Below, piece by piece: positions 44,130 to 56,021 of a stretch of 64,000 nt of DNA. Positions within the stretch are counted from its first letter, which is position 1. The number at the start of each line of letters is the position of its first letter. The position numbers were made by a program, and so were the translations under genes. Under the pieces are notes generated by a model. The model was not told where the DNA came from and did no database searches. It saw only the letters and a list, made by a program, of their open reading frames with translations. The DNA comes from Actinoplanes cyaneus (GTDB taxonomy: Bacteria; Actinomycetota; Actinomycetes; Mycobacteriales; Micromonosporaceae), in the NCBI RefSeq assembly GCF_016862095.1, contig NZ_BOMH01000007.1, forward strand, positions 406,735 through 470,734, read 5' to 3'.

Positions 44130-44843
44130 ATGACGATGACGAATCTTCGTGACCAGCTCGCCGACCTCGCCGGGTCGCCGGGCACCCCCACCGTCGAGCA
44201 GGCCGACGCCGACCTGGCCCGCGGCCGCACCGCCCTGCGCCGCCGCCGGCTGGTGCAGGGCGCCACCGGCTCCGCCTTCGCGGTCGCCGCCGTCGCCGCG
44301 GCCTTCGTGTTCACCACCACCTCCGGGCCGGCCACCGGCACCGGCCCGCTGGCCGGCGGCACCAAGCCCGCCGCGACCGCCACCACTGCCACGTCCGGCT
44401 CGTTCTCCCTGGTCGCCTACACCGGGAAGCAGCCGGCCGGCTTCTCCATCGACAAGGTTCCGGCCGGCTGGGAGGTGCAGGGCATCTCCGAGTCGGCGCT
44501 GACCCTGGCCCCGAAGGGCGCCAAGCCCCGGAACAGCGCCGAACCGCAGGGCAACGAGGCCGACACCGACCCGAACAGCTTCGTCGGCAAGGTCGTCGTG
44601 ATGCTGCAGTCCGCCGACGAGCAGGGCACGCCGGCCGGCGAGAAGGTCAAGGTCGGTGACGCGACCGGCACCCTGGTCAAGAAGCAGGGCGACACCGATG
44701 GCCGCACGCTGTACCTGCCGCAGGCCAACGGCATCAACGTGCAGGTCCAGGTCTGGGACGGGATCGGCTGGTCGGCCGACGAGATCGTCAGCTTCGCCGA
44801 GGGCATCCACGTGAACCCGAACGCCAAGCAGGGCCGGGGCTGA
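44130..44843 (+). CDS. Single-helix membrane protein, putative anti-sigma factor
   Basis: A 237-residue protein with ~40 cytoplasmic residues (LRDQLADLAGSPGTPTVEQADADLARGR), a basic boundary RRRR, one helix at about 43-64, a Thr/Ala/Gly linker, and an extracytoplasmic domain (SFSLVAYTGKQPAGFSIDKV; PNSFVGKVVVMLQS). The cytoplasmic part lacks a zinc-binding HxxxCxxC motif. The anti-sigma role is inferred from position after the SigE-type gene, a common pairing. Confidence 0.65.
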   Translation: MTMTNLRDQLADLAGSPGTPTVEQADADLARGRTALRRRRLVQGATGSAFAVAAVAAAFVFTTTSGPATGTGPLAGGTKPAATATTATSGSFSLVAYTGKQPAGFSIDKVPAGWEVQGISESALTLAPKGAKPRNSAEPQGNEADTDPNSFVGKVVVMLQSADEQGTPAGEKVKVGDATGTLVKKQGDTDGRTLYLPQANGINVQVQVWDGIGWSADEIVSFAEGIHVNPNAKQGRG

Positions 44844-44865
44844 CCTCGTAACACCGACGGGAACA

Positions 44866-44898
44866 CCGGATCCGGGCGCGCCAATCGCCCGGATCCGG
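44866..44898 (+). terminator. Terminator of the sigma/anti-sigma pair
   Basis: CCGGATCCGGGCG pairs perfectly over 13 bp around CGCCAAT, 22 bp after the stop. Confidence 0.85.
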
Positions 44899-45036
44899 CG
44901 TGCGTCAACCTTTACCAGGCCGATCCAAGACGATGTCGCGGTACGGCGTGAGCGGGCCGGCCGCCGCTGTCCCAGGATCGCGTCGCCGTACGGCGGGGGC
45001 GGACCCACCCCGTACGGGAAACGCGGCTCTTGAACC

Positions 45037-46068
45037 TCAGTGCTGACGGCGGCGCGGGGCCGTGGCCATGCGCACCGATCGACGCCGGCTCTCCACCGCG
45101 ACCTCGCGATGCAGTTTGCGCCAGCTCGCCAGCCGTCGCTGCGTGAGCGACCCGTCGGCGAGCGCGGCCTGCACCGCGCACTCCGGCTCGGACTCGTGCC
45201 GGCAGTTGTCGAAGCGACAGTGCCCGGCCAGCTCGATCACGTCGGCGAACGCCCGGTCGAGCCCGGAATCCGTGTCCAGCAGGCCGACGCCCCGGATGCC
45301 CGGGGTGTCGATCACGCTCCCGCCGCCGGCAACCGTGACCAGCTGACGGAACGCCGTGGTGTGCCGCCCCTTGCCGTCCGCGTCGCGGATCGTCTGCACG
45401 GGCATCACCGACGTCCCGGCGAGGGCGTTCGCCAGCGTCGATTTGCCCGCGCCGGACCGGCCGAGCAGGGCCAGCGTGCGGCCCGGCGTCACGAGCTCGC
45501 GGAGCTGGTCCAGGCCGGCGCCGGTCGGCACGCTGACCGGGATCACCGGCACGTCCGGGGCCAGCGCGGCGAGTTGCCGCGCGATCGCTGCGGGGTCTCT
45601 CGTGGTGTCGCTCTTGGTGAGCACCAGCACCGGGTCGGCGCCGGACTCCCAGGCGAGGGCGAGGAGCCGTTCGACACGGGCGTCGTTCGGCTCGGGGAAG
45701 ATCGGCTCGACCACCGCGACGGTGTCCATGTTCGCGGCGAGCACCTGACCGGAGGAGTCCTTGTCGGCGGTGCGGCGGATCAGTGTGGTGCGTCGTGGCA
45801 GCACCAGTTCGAGGGTGACCCGGCGGTCGGGCCAGTTGCGCAGCACCGCCCAGTCGCCGGAGCACGGCAGCAGGGACGGGTCGCGGGCGGCCTCGAGCAG
45901 CGCGTTCCCGCCCAGGCCGGCGCGGGTCACGCCGTCGGCGGTCAGCACGGTGCTGACGCCACGATCGGCGCGCAGCACCCGCCCGGGGACGGTGTCGGAA
46001 CGGTCATAGGGACGGAACGAGGATGCGAAGAGCTCGTCCCAGCCGAGCTGGGACAGGTCGTACGACAT
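45037..46068 (-). CDS. rsgA: Ribosome small-subunit-dependent GTPase RsgA
   Basis: Late 30S assembly GTPase, 343 residues. N-terminal OB fold (DTVPGRVLRADRGVSTVLTA), then a circularly permuted G domain in the diagnostic order G4 LTKSD, G5, G1 LLGRSGAGKST, G3 DTPGIRG, and a C-terminal zinc knuckle CRFDNCRHESEPECAV. ATG at 46068 follows AAAGGG. A short open frame with its own strong ribosome site ends 11 bp upstream. Confidence 0.94.
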   Translation of the reverse strand: MSYDLSQLGWDELFASSFRPYDRSDTVPGRVLRADRGVSTVLTADGVTRAGLGGNALLEAARDPSLLPCSGDWAVLRNWPDRRVTLELVLPRRTTLIRRTADKDSSGQVLAANMDTVAVVEPIFPEPNDARVERLLALAWESGADPVLVLTKSDTTRDPAAIARQLAALAPDVPVIPVSVPTGAGLDQLRELVTPGRTLALLGRSGAGKSTLANALAGTSVMPVQTIRDADGKGRHTTAFRQLVTVAGGGSVIDTPGIRGVGLLDTDSGLDRAFADVIELAGHCRFDNCRHESEPECAVQAALADGSLTQRRLASWRKLHREVAVESRRRSVRMATAPRRRQH

Positions 46069-46079
46069 TTCGGAACCCT

Positions 46080-46142
46080 TTACGGTCGAGAAGTGGGGGC
46101 GGAGGCCCCCGGGTGAAGGGACGCGACAACGACGACAAGCAC
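46080..46142 (-). CDS. Possible 20-residue leader peptide upstream of rsgA
   Basis: GTG 46142 to TAA 46080 encodes MLVVVVASLHPGASAPTSRP, with GGAGGAGG eight bases before the start. It ends 11 bp before rsgA. A GC hairpin (GGGGGC/GCCCCC) lies inside it. It may couple translation to rsgA or act as an attenuator; it could also be chance. Confidence 0.35.
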   Translation of the reverse strand: MLVVVVASLHPGASAPTSRP

Positions 46143-46248
46143 GTGCCTCACCTCCTCCGCGGGTTCTTCTGGCGGCGCGTCTCGAGATCCGACGGTACGG
46201 TTCGTGCCCAGCCCCGCGAAAGTGAATTCCACGGCTAGTGTTCTCGGT

Positions 46249-46956
46249 GTGACGATCGATCCGCTGGTCCTGATGACCGACGTGGACCAGGCCACCGAAA
46301 CCCTGCTCCGAGCCCTCGAGGAGCTGGACGGCGCCGTGATCGGCGAGCCGTCGGCGCTGCCCGGCTGGACTGTCGGGCACGTGCTCACCCACCTCGCCCG
46401 CAACGCCGAGGCGTACACGAATCTGCTGATCTGGGCGCGGACCGGGGCCGAGACCCCGGCGTACGCGTCCCGCGAGGCGCGGGACGCGGCGATCGAGGAG
46501 GGCGCGGGGCGTCCGCTGGCCGAGCAGATCGCCGACCTCCGGGCCGCGCACGAGCGCTTCGCCGACGCGGCGGCGGCGATGCCGGCGGCCGCCTGGACGT
46601 TCCGCTATCCGTCGATCGTGCCGTCCGCGGCCGTGGTGCCGTGGGCGCGGCTGCGCGAGGTCGAGGTGCACCACGTCGACCTGGGCCGGGGGTACACCCC
46701 GGCGGACTGGTCGGACGCGTTCGCGCTGCGCCTGCTCCGCGAGATCGCCGGTGACCCGCCCGCGTCCGCGCCGGCCATGGTGCTGCGCCCGGCCGGGGTG
46801 GAGCACCCGATCACGATCGGCACGCCCGCCGGGAACACCCCGGCGATCGGCGGCCCGACCCGGTCGATCGCGGCGTGGCTGGCCGGCCGCGCCGACGGCG
46901 CCGACCTGACCGTCTCGCCCGACGGCGAGCTGCCCCAGCCTGCGAGGTGGAAGTGA
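46249..46956 (+). CDS. Mycothiol-dependent enzyme of the maleylpyruvate isomerase/DinB fold
   Basis: A 235-residue four-helix-bundle protein. EPSALPGWTVGHVLTHLARNAEAY is the hallmark N-terminal motif, with a metal-binding His; EVEVHHVDLGRGY gives the remaining His ligands. The C-terminal MDMPI domain follows. Family members use mycothiol as cofactor for isomerisation or thiol transfer; substrate unknown. The start is uncertain: GTG 46249 with TAGTGT (46236-46241) would be leaderless; GTG 46204 or ATG 46273 are alternatives. Divergent from rsgA and joined to the next gene at TGATG. Confidence 0.85.
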   Translation: MTIDPLVLMTDVDQATETLLRALEELDGAVIGEPSALPGWTVGHVLTHLARNAEAYTNLLIWARTGAETPAYASREARDAAIEEGAGRPLAEQIADLRAAHERFADAAAAMPAAAWTFRYPSIVPSAAVVPWARLREVEVHHVDLGRGYTPADWSDAFALRLLREIAGDPPASAPAMVLRPAGVEHPITIGTPAGNTPAIGGPTRSIAAWLAGRADGADLTVSPDGELPQPARWK

Positions 46957-47582
46957 TGGCCCCGGAATACACGCGTGACCTGGGCGGCGGGCTCACGCTG
47001 ACCAAGGTGTCGGTCGGCCCGATGGACAACAACGCCTACCTGCTGAGCACCGGCGTCGAGCAGCTGCTGATCGACGCTGCGAACGAGGCCCCGGTGCTGC
47101 TCGACCTGATCGGCGACACCGGCCTGCGGACCGTGGTCACCACCCACCAGCACCAGGACCACTGGCTCGCGCTGGACGAGGTGGTGGCCGCGACCGGCGC
47201 CGAGTCGCTGGCCCACACGGCGGACGCCGGCCCGCTGCCGGTGGTGACCCGCAAGCTGCACGACGGCGACCGGGTCGAGATCGGCGGGCACAGCCTGGAG
47301 GTGATCCACGTCGTCGGGCACACCCCGGGGTCGGTGGTCCTGGCCTACCAGGAGCCGGGCGGGGGCCGCGTGCACCTGTTCACCGGCGACAGCCTGTTCC
47401 CCGGTGGCGTCGGCAACACCCGCGGCGTGAAGGAGAACTTCGCGTCGCTGATCTCCGACGTCGAGCGCAAGCTGTTCGACCGCTTCCCGGACGACACGGT
47501 CTTCTACCCGGGCCACGGCAAGGACTCGACCCTCGGCGCCGAACGGCCGCACCTTTCCGAGTGGCGTGCACGGGGCTGGTGA
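46956..47582 (+). CDS. Metallo-beta-lactamase fold hydrolase (glyoxalase II-like)
   Basis: A 208-residue enzyme with the di-metal motif VTTHQHQDHW (HxHxDH), then HVVGHTPGSVVL, FTGDSLFPGG and YPGHGKDS, as in glyoxalase II-type thioester hydrolases. A similar gene precedes uvrA in mycobacteria. Co-transcribed with the mycothiol-type enzyme, so a mycothiol thioester substrate is plausible. ATG directly after the preceding stop, with GAGGTGG upstream. Confidence 0.9.
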   Translation: MAPEYTRDLGGGLTLTKVSVGPMDNNAYLLSTGVEQLLIDAANEAPVLLDLIGDTGLRTVVTTHQHQDHWLALDEVVAATGAESLAHTADAGPLPVVTRKLHDGDRVEIGGHSLEVIHVVGHTPGSVVLAYQEPGGGRVHLFTGDSLFPGGVGNTRGVKENFASLISDVERKLFDRFPDDTVFYPGHGKDSTLGAERPHLSEWRARGW

Positions 47583-47605
47583 CAACGAAACCATAACGAC
47601 CTATC

Positions 47606-47641
47606 TCCCGTACGGCGTGAGACAGCTCACGTCGTACGGGA
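47606..47641 (+). terminator. Terminator after the metallo-beta-lactamase gene
   Basis: TCCCGTACGGCGTGAG / CTCACGTCGTACGGGA: 16-bp stem with one mismatch, 4-nt loop, followed by AACTGGTGTTTTA. Confidence 0.8.
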
Positions 47642-47734
47642 AACTGGTGTTTTATGCGGACAGCGAGGCCTCGGGGCTTTGGGAGAAACTGGCATCGCTC
47701 TGGCAGAATCCGCCCGGTGCGTGCGGCGGAAGAA

Positions 47735-49513
47735 ATGGTGCAGGAGCGGGACGAGACGGTCGTCCCCGAGGTCCGGAGCGAGTTCACCGGCTGGAGGCGT
47801 TTCGACCTCTGGGTGCTGCTGAGCTTCGCGGTTCTGGCCGTGTGGGTGATGCTCCGGTTGTGGGCCCACCCGAACAGCCGGGTCCTGTTCGGCAACCGGG
47901 ACGACCACGGCATCTTCCTGTTCATGCTGGCGCACGGTGAGCGCGTGGTCTTCGACGGCGCCTCGCTGTTCTACGAGACCCATCTGAACGCGCCGGTCGG
48001 CGTGAACATGATGGCGAACACCGCGATCCTGCTGCTCAGCCTGCCGATGGCGCCGATCACACACTTCTTCGGCGCCGGTGTCTCGGTGGTCTTCCTGATC
48101 AGCTTCGGCCTGGCCGGGACAGCCGCGGCGTGGTACTGGCTGTTTGCCCGGCACCTGGTCCGCAACCGGTGGGCCGCCGTGATCGGCGCCGCCTGGTGCG
48201 GCTTCGCGCCGGCGATGATCTCGCACGCCAACGGCCACGTGAACTTCGTCAATCAGTACCTGGTGCCGTTCATCGTCTGGCAGGTGCTGCGGCTGCGTGA
48301 GCCGGGCCGGGCGGTTCGCGGCGGGCTGATCCTCGGCGCGCTGATCGTGCTGCAGGTCTTCCTCAACGAGGAGACGCTGCTGTTCATCGCGCTGACGTTC
48401 ACGGCCTTCGTGATCGCGTACGCGGTGATGCGCCGGGACGAGGTGCGCGAGGTGGCCAAGCGGTTCGTCGGCGGGCTCGCGGTCGCCGCCGGGTTCTCGC
48501 TGGCGCTGCTGGCGTACCCGTTGTGGTACCAGTTCTTCGCCCGCGGCAGCTACCAGGGCCAGCCGTTCGCGCCGGACACGATCGTCATGGACCTGCTGTC
48601 GCTCCCGGCCTTCTCGCGGGACTCGCTCGCCGGGATCGGCCCGGTCGCCGAGCGCCTGAGCCTGAGCGCGACCGAGGACAACCTGTTCTTCGGCCCGTTC
48701 GGCCTTGTCATGATCATCGTCGCGATGCGGATGCTCTGGCACTCGGTGGCGGCCCGCGCCGCGGCGATCGCCGGGCTGGTGCTGCTGGTCTTCTCGCTGG
48801 GCCCCAGCCTGCAGTTCGCCGGCTTCCGCACCTCGATCCCGCTGCCGTTCGCGCTGGTCCAGCACCTGCCGGTGATCGACCTGGTGAGTGTCAGCCGGTT
48901 CGGGATGGTGCCGGCCACGATCGCCGGCATCCTGCTGGCGCTGGCCGCCGACCGGATCCGGGAGTACGCGCCGGAGCGCCGCCGCAAGTTCTGGATCGGC
49001 ATGGCGCTCGCGCTCGTCCCGCTGATCCCGAAGCCGCTGCCGGTCGTGCAGGACGAGCCGATCCCGCCGTTCATCTCCGCCGGGATGTGGAAGCAGTACG
49101 TGCCGGAGGGCCGGACGCTGGTGACGGTGCCGCTGCCCGAGGTGACCTACGGGCGGACCGGGCAGCGCTGGGCGACCCTGCAGAACCTGGACTACGCGAC
49201 TCCTGGCGGCTACTTCATGGGCCCGGAGAACCCGCCCGAGAGCACCAGAGGGTCGTGGCGCGCGCCGGCTACCTACACCAACGACCTGCTGGTCAAGGCG
49301 CAGCTGCGCGGGAAGCGCCCGGGCCTGACCGATGCCGATCGCGAGCGGGTCCGCAAGGACTTCGCGTACTGGAAGGCGTCGGTCGTCGTGCTGGTGCCGA
49401 ACGTGAAGAACGAGCGGGTGCTGCGGGCCTTCCTGGCCGACGCGTTCCAGGCCCCGCCGAAGCGGGTCGGTGGCGTCTACATCTGGGTGCTGGACGCTCA
49501 CTCGCAGGGGTGA
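47735..49513 (+). CDS. Large polytopic membrane protein, GT-C glycosyltransferase-like
   Basis: A 592-residue protein with about eleven to twelve helices to ~440 and a C-terminal soluble domain of ~130 residues (RTLVTVPLPEVTYGRTGQRW; LDYATPGGYFMGPE; VLVPNVKNERVLRAFLADAF). NRDDHGIFLFMLAHGER after the first helix puts paired Asp residues in the first outer loop, as in GT-C-fold transferases that use lipid-linked sugars. The substrate is unknown and the class is inferred. ATG 47735 follows GGAAG; GTG 47717, just after a -10-like CAGAAT, would be a leaderless alternative. Confidence 0.7.
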   Translation: MVQERDETVVPEVRSEFTGWRRFDLWVLLSFAVLAVWVMLRLWAHPNSRVLFGNRDDHGIFLFMLAHGERVVFDGASLFYETHLNAPVGVNMMANTAILLLSLPMAPITHFFGAGVSVVFLISFGLAGTAAAWYWLFARHLVRNRWAAVIGAAWCGFAPAMISHANGHVNFVNQYLVPFIVWQVLRLREPGRAVRGGLILGALIVLQVFLNEETLLFIALTFTAFVIAYAVMRRDEVREVAKRFVGGLAVAAGFSLALLAYPLWYQFFARGSYQGQPFAPDTIVMDLLSLPAFSRDSLAGIGPVAERLSLSATEDNLFFGPFGLVMIIVAMRMLWHSVAARAAAIAGLVLLVFSLGPSLQFAGFRTSIPLPFALVQHLPVIDLVSVSRFGMVPATIAGILLALAADRIREYAPERRRKFWIGMALALVPLIPKPLPVVQDEPIPPFISAGMWKQYVPEGRTLVTVPLPEVTYGRTGQRWATLQNLDYATPGGYFMGPENPPESTRGSWRAPATYTNDLLVKAQLRGKRPGLTDADRERVRKDFAYWKASVVVLVPNVKNERVLRAFLADAFQAPPKRVGGVYIWVLDAHSQG

Positions 49514-49705
49514 GGTTCCGGGGTCCGTTCTGCGGGAATGTCCGTCAGGTGCGAGGCGCTGTACCTGGGCCGACGAAAATGTCGTACCCCGTCGCTAGGG
49601 TCGCGTCGGCAGAACTGACCCCGGAGTGGCGAGTCGTCATTGGCACACTTGTACGGACTAGAGTGGCGACTCGACTTCTCAAACACCTGTACGGAGAGGC
49701 TAGTA

Positions 49706-52675
<2,970 letters not shown>

Positions 52676-53111
52676 AGCCTCAGGGGGTACGACGCCGGGC
52701 GGCGGACGTGGCTCAGCCACGTCCGCCGCGTCGTGCTGTCCTGCGCGGTGTCACGTGGTGCGGCCGGGCTTCGGCGTGGCCCCGGAGCGCACGCTGCCGG
52801 CCACCCTCTGGACCTCGCCTCGCTACTCGGGCGTACCACGAGACACCGCCGGGCGGTCTTGTTCCACTGCGGGAAAGTTGATTTTAGGAACTTCTTAGAT
52901 GACTCATAGCGAGCGTCCAAGGCGGGTCGCCTAGGGTCGCTAACGCGTCCGCATCGGCCAACCGGGCGGCGTATGCGGGCGAAGGCGGGAGAAGCCGTCG
53001 GACAGACGAGGTGATTTCGCCGCCCGCATGAACCGATCGCGGTGGCAGCCGCGTACTCAGGGTCGACTCCGCGTGACATCGGACGCGGACCATGTACTGG
53101 AGGGGCGATAC
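52676..53111. other. Intergenic region between uvrA and the Rieske gene
   Basis: Carries the uvrA terminator (52700-52728). Further right, an AT-richer patch (TTGATTTTAGGAAC, 52876-52890) and TAGGGT near 52933 are promoter candidates for the Rieske gene, but spacing does not fit one clear promoter. No gene is seen. Confidence 0.45.
52700..52728 (+). terminator. Terminator of uvrA
   Basis: CGGCGGACGTGGC pairs perfectly over 13 bp around TCA, about 25 bp after uvrA. Outer bases CGACG/CGTCG can extend the stem. Confidence 0.85.
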
Positions 53112-53654
53112 ATGACTGACGTGCAGACGAGGACCGACGTCGACACCCGGTGCGAGCACGAGCAGGCGGGCACCCACTCGACCCGCCGGTGCGTCCTGCT
53201 GGGCGCCGGCGGCCTCGGCGCCGCCGCGGTCCTGGCAGCTTGTGGCACCTCCACCACCAGCAGTAACCCGAACGGCTCCGACTTCGCCAAGGAGCCGGCC
53301 CCGGCCGGCAGCAAGGGCGCCGCGGCGGGCGGCAGCACCGGTGGTGGCAGCACCGGCGGCGGCGCCGCGGCGGGCGCGTCCCTCGCGCTGGTCGCCGACG
53401 TGCCGGCGGGTGGCGGCATCATCGCCGGTGATCTCGTCATCACCCAGCCGGAGCAGGGCACCTTCAAGGCGTTCACCAAGATCTGCACCCACCAGGGCTG
53501 CGAGGTCAACGAGGTGAAGGACGGGACGATCAACTGCCCGTGCCACGGCGCGAAGTACTCGATCAAGGACGGCTCGGTGAAGGGCGGCCCGGCCCCGAAG
53601 CCGCTCGCCGAGACGAAGGTCAAGGTCGACGGCGACAAGATCGTCGCTGCCTGA
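53112..53654 (+). CDS. Exported Rieske [2Fe-2S] lipoprotein
   Basis: A 180-residue protein. Twin arginines in HSTRRCVLLGAGGLGAAAVLAACG and a lipobox (LAAC) point to export by Tat as a folded lipoprotein. After a Gly/Ser/Ala linker, the Rieske fold at about 95-180 holds CTHQGCEV and CPCHGAKY, giving two Cys and two His cluster ligands. Probably an electron carrier outside the membrane; the partner is unknown. ATG follows GGAGGGG. Single gene, 90+ bp before uvrC. Confidence 0.92.
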   Translation: MTDVQTRTDVDTRCEHEQAGTHSTRRCVLLGAGGLGAAAVLAACGTSTTSSNPNGSDFAKEPAPAGSKGAAAGGSTGGGSTGGGAAAGASLALVADVPAGGGIIAGDLVITQPEQGTFKAFTKICTHQGCEVNEVKDGTINCPCHGAKYSIKDGSVKGGPAPKPLAETKVKVDGDKIVAA

Positions 53655-53742
53655 TCGTGGCGGGCTGAGCACAGGCCGGAGGTCCGGCGCCGTGGCGGCG
53701 GCACCGGACCTCCGGTCGGGCAATTCTGTCAGTCCCACGCAC

Positions 53743-53748
53743 TACTGT
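53743..53748 (+). promoter_or_regulatory. -10 element of uvrC (leaderless)
   Basis: TACTGT ends seven bases before the chosen uvrC GTG at 53756, so translation probably starts at the 5' end of the mRNA. Confidence 0.45.
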
Positions 53749-53755
53749 TGTGGTT

Positions 53756-55921
53756 GTGCCAGACCCGTCCACTTATCGTCCGGCGCCCGGTACCATTCCC
53801 GACGCTCCGGGCGTCTACCGCTTCCGCGATCCGTCCGGCCGGGTGATCTACGTCGGCAAGGCCAAGAGCCTGCGGAATCGTCTCAACTCCTACTTCGCCG
53901 ACACGTGGTCGCTGCACCCGCGCACCCAGCAGATGGTCACCACCGCCGGCGCGGTCGACTGGGTGACGGTCGGCACCGAGGTCGAGGCGCTGCAGCTGGA
54001 GTTCTCCTGGATCAAGGAGTTCGACCCGCGCTTCAACGTGAAGTATCGGGACGACAAGTCGTACCCGTTCCTCGCGGTGACCCTGAACGAGGAGTTCCCC
54101 CGTCTGCAGGTGATGCGCGGCGCCAAGCGCAAGGGCGTGCGCTACTTCGGGCCCTACTCGCACGCCTGGGCCATCCGGGAGACGCTCGACCTGCTGCTGC
54201 GGGTCTTCCCCGCGCGCACCTGCTCGACCGGCGTCTTCAAGCGCTCCGGCCAGGTCGGCCGCCCCTGCCTGCTGGGTTACATCGGGAAGTGCTCGGCGCC
54301 GTGCGTCGGCCAGGTCAGCGCCGAGGAGCACCGCGGGATCGTCGACGACTTCTGTGACTTCATGGCCGGCCGCACCGACACGTTCGTGAAGCGCCTGGAG
54401 CGCGACATGATGGCCGCCTCGGAGAGCCTGGAGTTCGAGCGCGCGGCCCGGCTGCGCGACGACATCGCCGCCCTGCGCCGCGCCATGGAGAAGCAGACCG
54501 TCGTGCTCGGTGACGGCACCGACGCCGACGTGGTCGCCTTCGCGGAGGATCCGCTGGAGGCCGCCGTCCAGGTCTTCCACGTGCGTGACGGCCGGGTCCG
54601 CGGCCAGCGCGGCTGGGTCGTGGAGAAGGTGGAGGACCTCTCCACCGGCGACCTGGTCCACCACTTCTGCACCCAGATGTACGGGGAGTCGGCCGGCGAG
54701 ACCGACGTGCCCCGCGAGCTGCTGGTCCCGGCCCTGCCCGAGGATGCCGACGCGCTCGCCGACTGGCTCTCCGAGCGCCGCGGCAGCCGGGTCAGCCTGC
54801 GCGTGCCGCAGCGCGGCGACAAGGTCGGCCTGATGGAGACGGTCGCCCGTAACGCCGGTCAGGTGCTGCAGCGGCACAAGCTGAGCCGGGCCGGTGACCT
54901 CACCATCCGCAACAAGGCCCTGGAGGAGATCGCCGAGGCGCTCGGGCTGGAGTCGGCGCCGCTGCGCATCGAGTGTTATGACGTCTCCCACATCCAGGGC
55001 ACCGACGTGGTCGCCTCGATGGTGGTGTTCGAGGACGGCCTGGCCCGCAAGTCGGAGTACCGGCGGTTTGCCGTGCGGGGCAACGCGGACGGCAGCGGGC
55101 TGGACGACCTCGCCGCGATGAGCGAGGTGATGCGGCGCCGCTTCGCCCGGTACAAGGCGCAGGAGAGCGCGGACGCGCCGCGGGACGTGCCGGAGCCCGC
55201 CGTGGACGAGACCGGGGAGGCGACCGGCGAGCTGGAGACCGCGGAGCTGCCCGGGATCGATCCTCTGACCGGCAAGCCGCGGCGGTTCGCGTACCCACCT
55301 CAGTTGATCGTTGTCGATGGTGGTCAACCGCAGGTGAACGCGGTCGCCACGGTCCTCGCCGACCTGGGCATCACGGATGTGGCGCTGTGCGGCCTGGCCA
55401 AGCGGCTGGAGGAGGTGTGGCTGCCCGGGGAGGACTTCCCGGTCATCCTGCCGCGCACGTCGGAGGCGCTCTACCTGCTGCAACGCGTGCGGGACGAGGC
55501 GCACCGGTTCGCCATCACGTTCCACCGGCAGCGGCGCTCCAAGCGGATGACCGAGTCGGCGCTGGACACCGTCGCGGGGCTGGGGGAGACCCGGCGCAAG
55601 GCGCTGCTGCGCCACTTCGGGTCGGTGAAGCGGCTCGCCGCCGCGACCCCGGAGGAGATCATCGAGGTGCCGGGGGTCGGCCGCCGGACGGCGGAGGCGG
55701 TGCTGGCCGCGCTGAACCCGGGCGCGGCCCCCGACAAGGCCGCGACGAACCCGGTCCCGGTCCCCGACAAGGCCGCGACGAACCCGGTCCTGATCCCCGA
55801 CAAGGGCGCGGCGAACTCCGGCCCGGTCCCGGACAAGGGCGCGGCGAACTCCGGCGCGGGCCCGGGAGGGGCAGCGCTGACCTCGGGGGACGCGCTGGAA
55901 GAGACGGAAACGGGCCGATGA
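53756..55921 (+). CDS. uvrC: Excinuclease ABC subunit C
   Basis: Makes both incisions in nucleotide excision repair. 721 residues, longer than the usual 610-650. GIY-YIG nuclease at the N-terminus ([25 protein letters not shown]), UVR motif near 210-245, RNase H-like C-terminal nuclease ([33 protein letters not shown]), and helix-hairpin-helix repeats ([21 protein letters not shown]). The extra ~70 residues are a repeat tail. GTG 53756 gives [12 protein letters not shown], which I recall as the mycobacterial start; GTG 53750 is two codons upstream. Confidence 0.96.
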   Translation: MPDPSTYRPAPGTIPDAPGVYRFRDPSGRVIYVGKAKSLRNRLNSYFADTWSLHPRTQQMVTTAGAVDWVTVGTEVEALQLEFSWIKEFDPRFNVKYRDDKSYPFLAVTLNEEFPRLQVMRGAKRKGVRYFGPYSHAWAIRETLDLLLRVFPARTCSTGVFKRSGQVGRPCLLGYIGKCSAPCVGQVSAEEHRGIVDDFCDFMAGRTDTFVKRLERDMMAASESLEFERAARLRDDIAALRRAMEKQTVVLGDGTDADVVAFAEDPLEAAVQVFHVRDGRVRGQRGWVVEKVEDLSTGDLVHHFCTQMYGESAGETDVPRELLVPALPEDADALADWLSERRGSRVSLRVPQRGDKVGLMETVARNAGQVLQRHKLSRAGDLTIRNKALEEIAEALGLESAPLRIECYDVSHIQGTDVVASMVVFEDGLARKSEYRRFAVRGNADGSGLDDLAAMSEVMRRRFARYKAQESADAPRDVPEPAVDETGEATGELETAELPGIDPLTGKPRRFAYPPQLIVVDGGQPQVNAVATVLADLGITDVALCGLAKRLEEVWLPGEDFPVILPRTSEALYLLQRVRDEAHRFAITFHRQRRSKRMTESALDTVAGLGETRRKALLRHFGSVKRLAAATPEEIIEVPGVGRRTAEAVLAALNPGAAPDKAATNPVPVPDKAATNPVLIPDKGAANSGPVPDKGAANSGAGPGGAALTSGDALEETETGR
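55724..55855 (+). repeat. Four 33-bp tandem repeats in the uvrC tail
   Basis: In frame, they encode [33 protein letters not shown] and [11 protein letters not shown], eleven residues each. The first two and last two form pairs, which suggests stepwise duplication. The tail lies beyond all known UvrC domains. Confidence 0.9.
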
Positions 55922-56021
55922 CCGGCAGCGGACACTCTGTCCGGCGGCTGGAGCCCCACCCATCGGCCTACCATGTTGTGTCCGTCCGCGCGGTGCGGGC
56001 GAAGCGACGCGGGAGGCGTGC

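Noticed and set aside
49514..49705. LexA/SOS box before uvrA
   Set aside because: No GAAC-N4-GTTC-type palindrome could be found upstream of uvrA, uvrB or uvrC.
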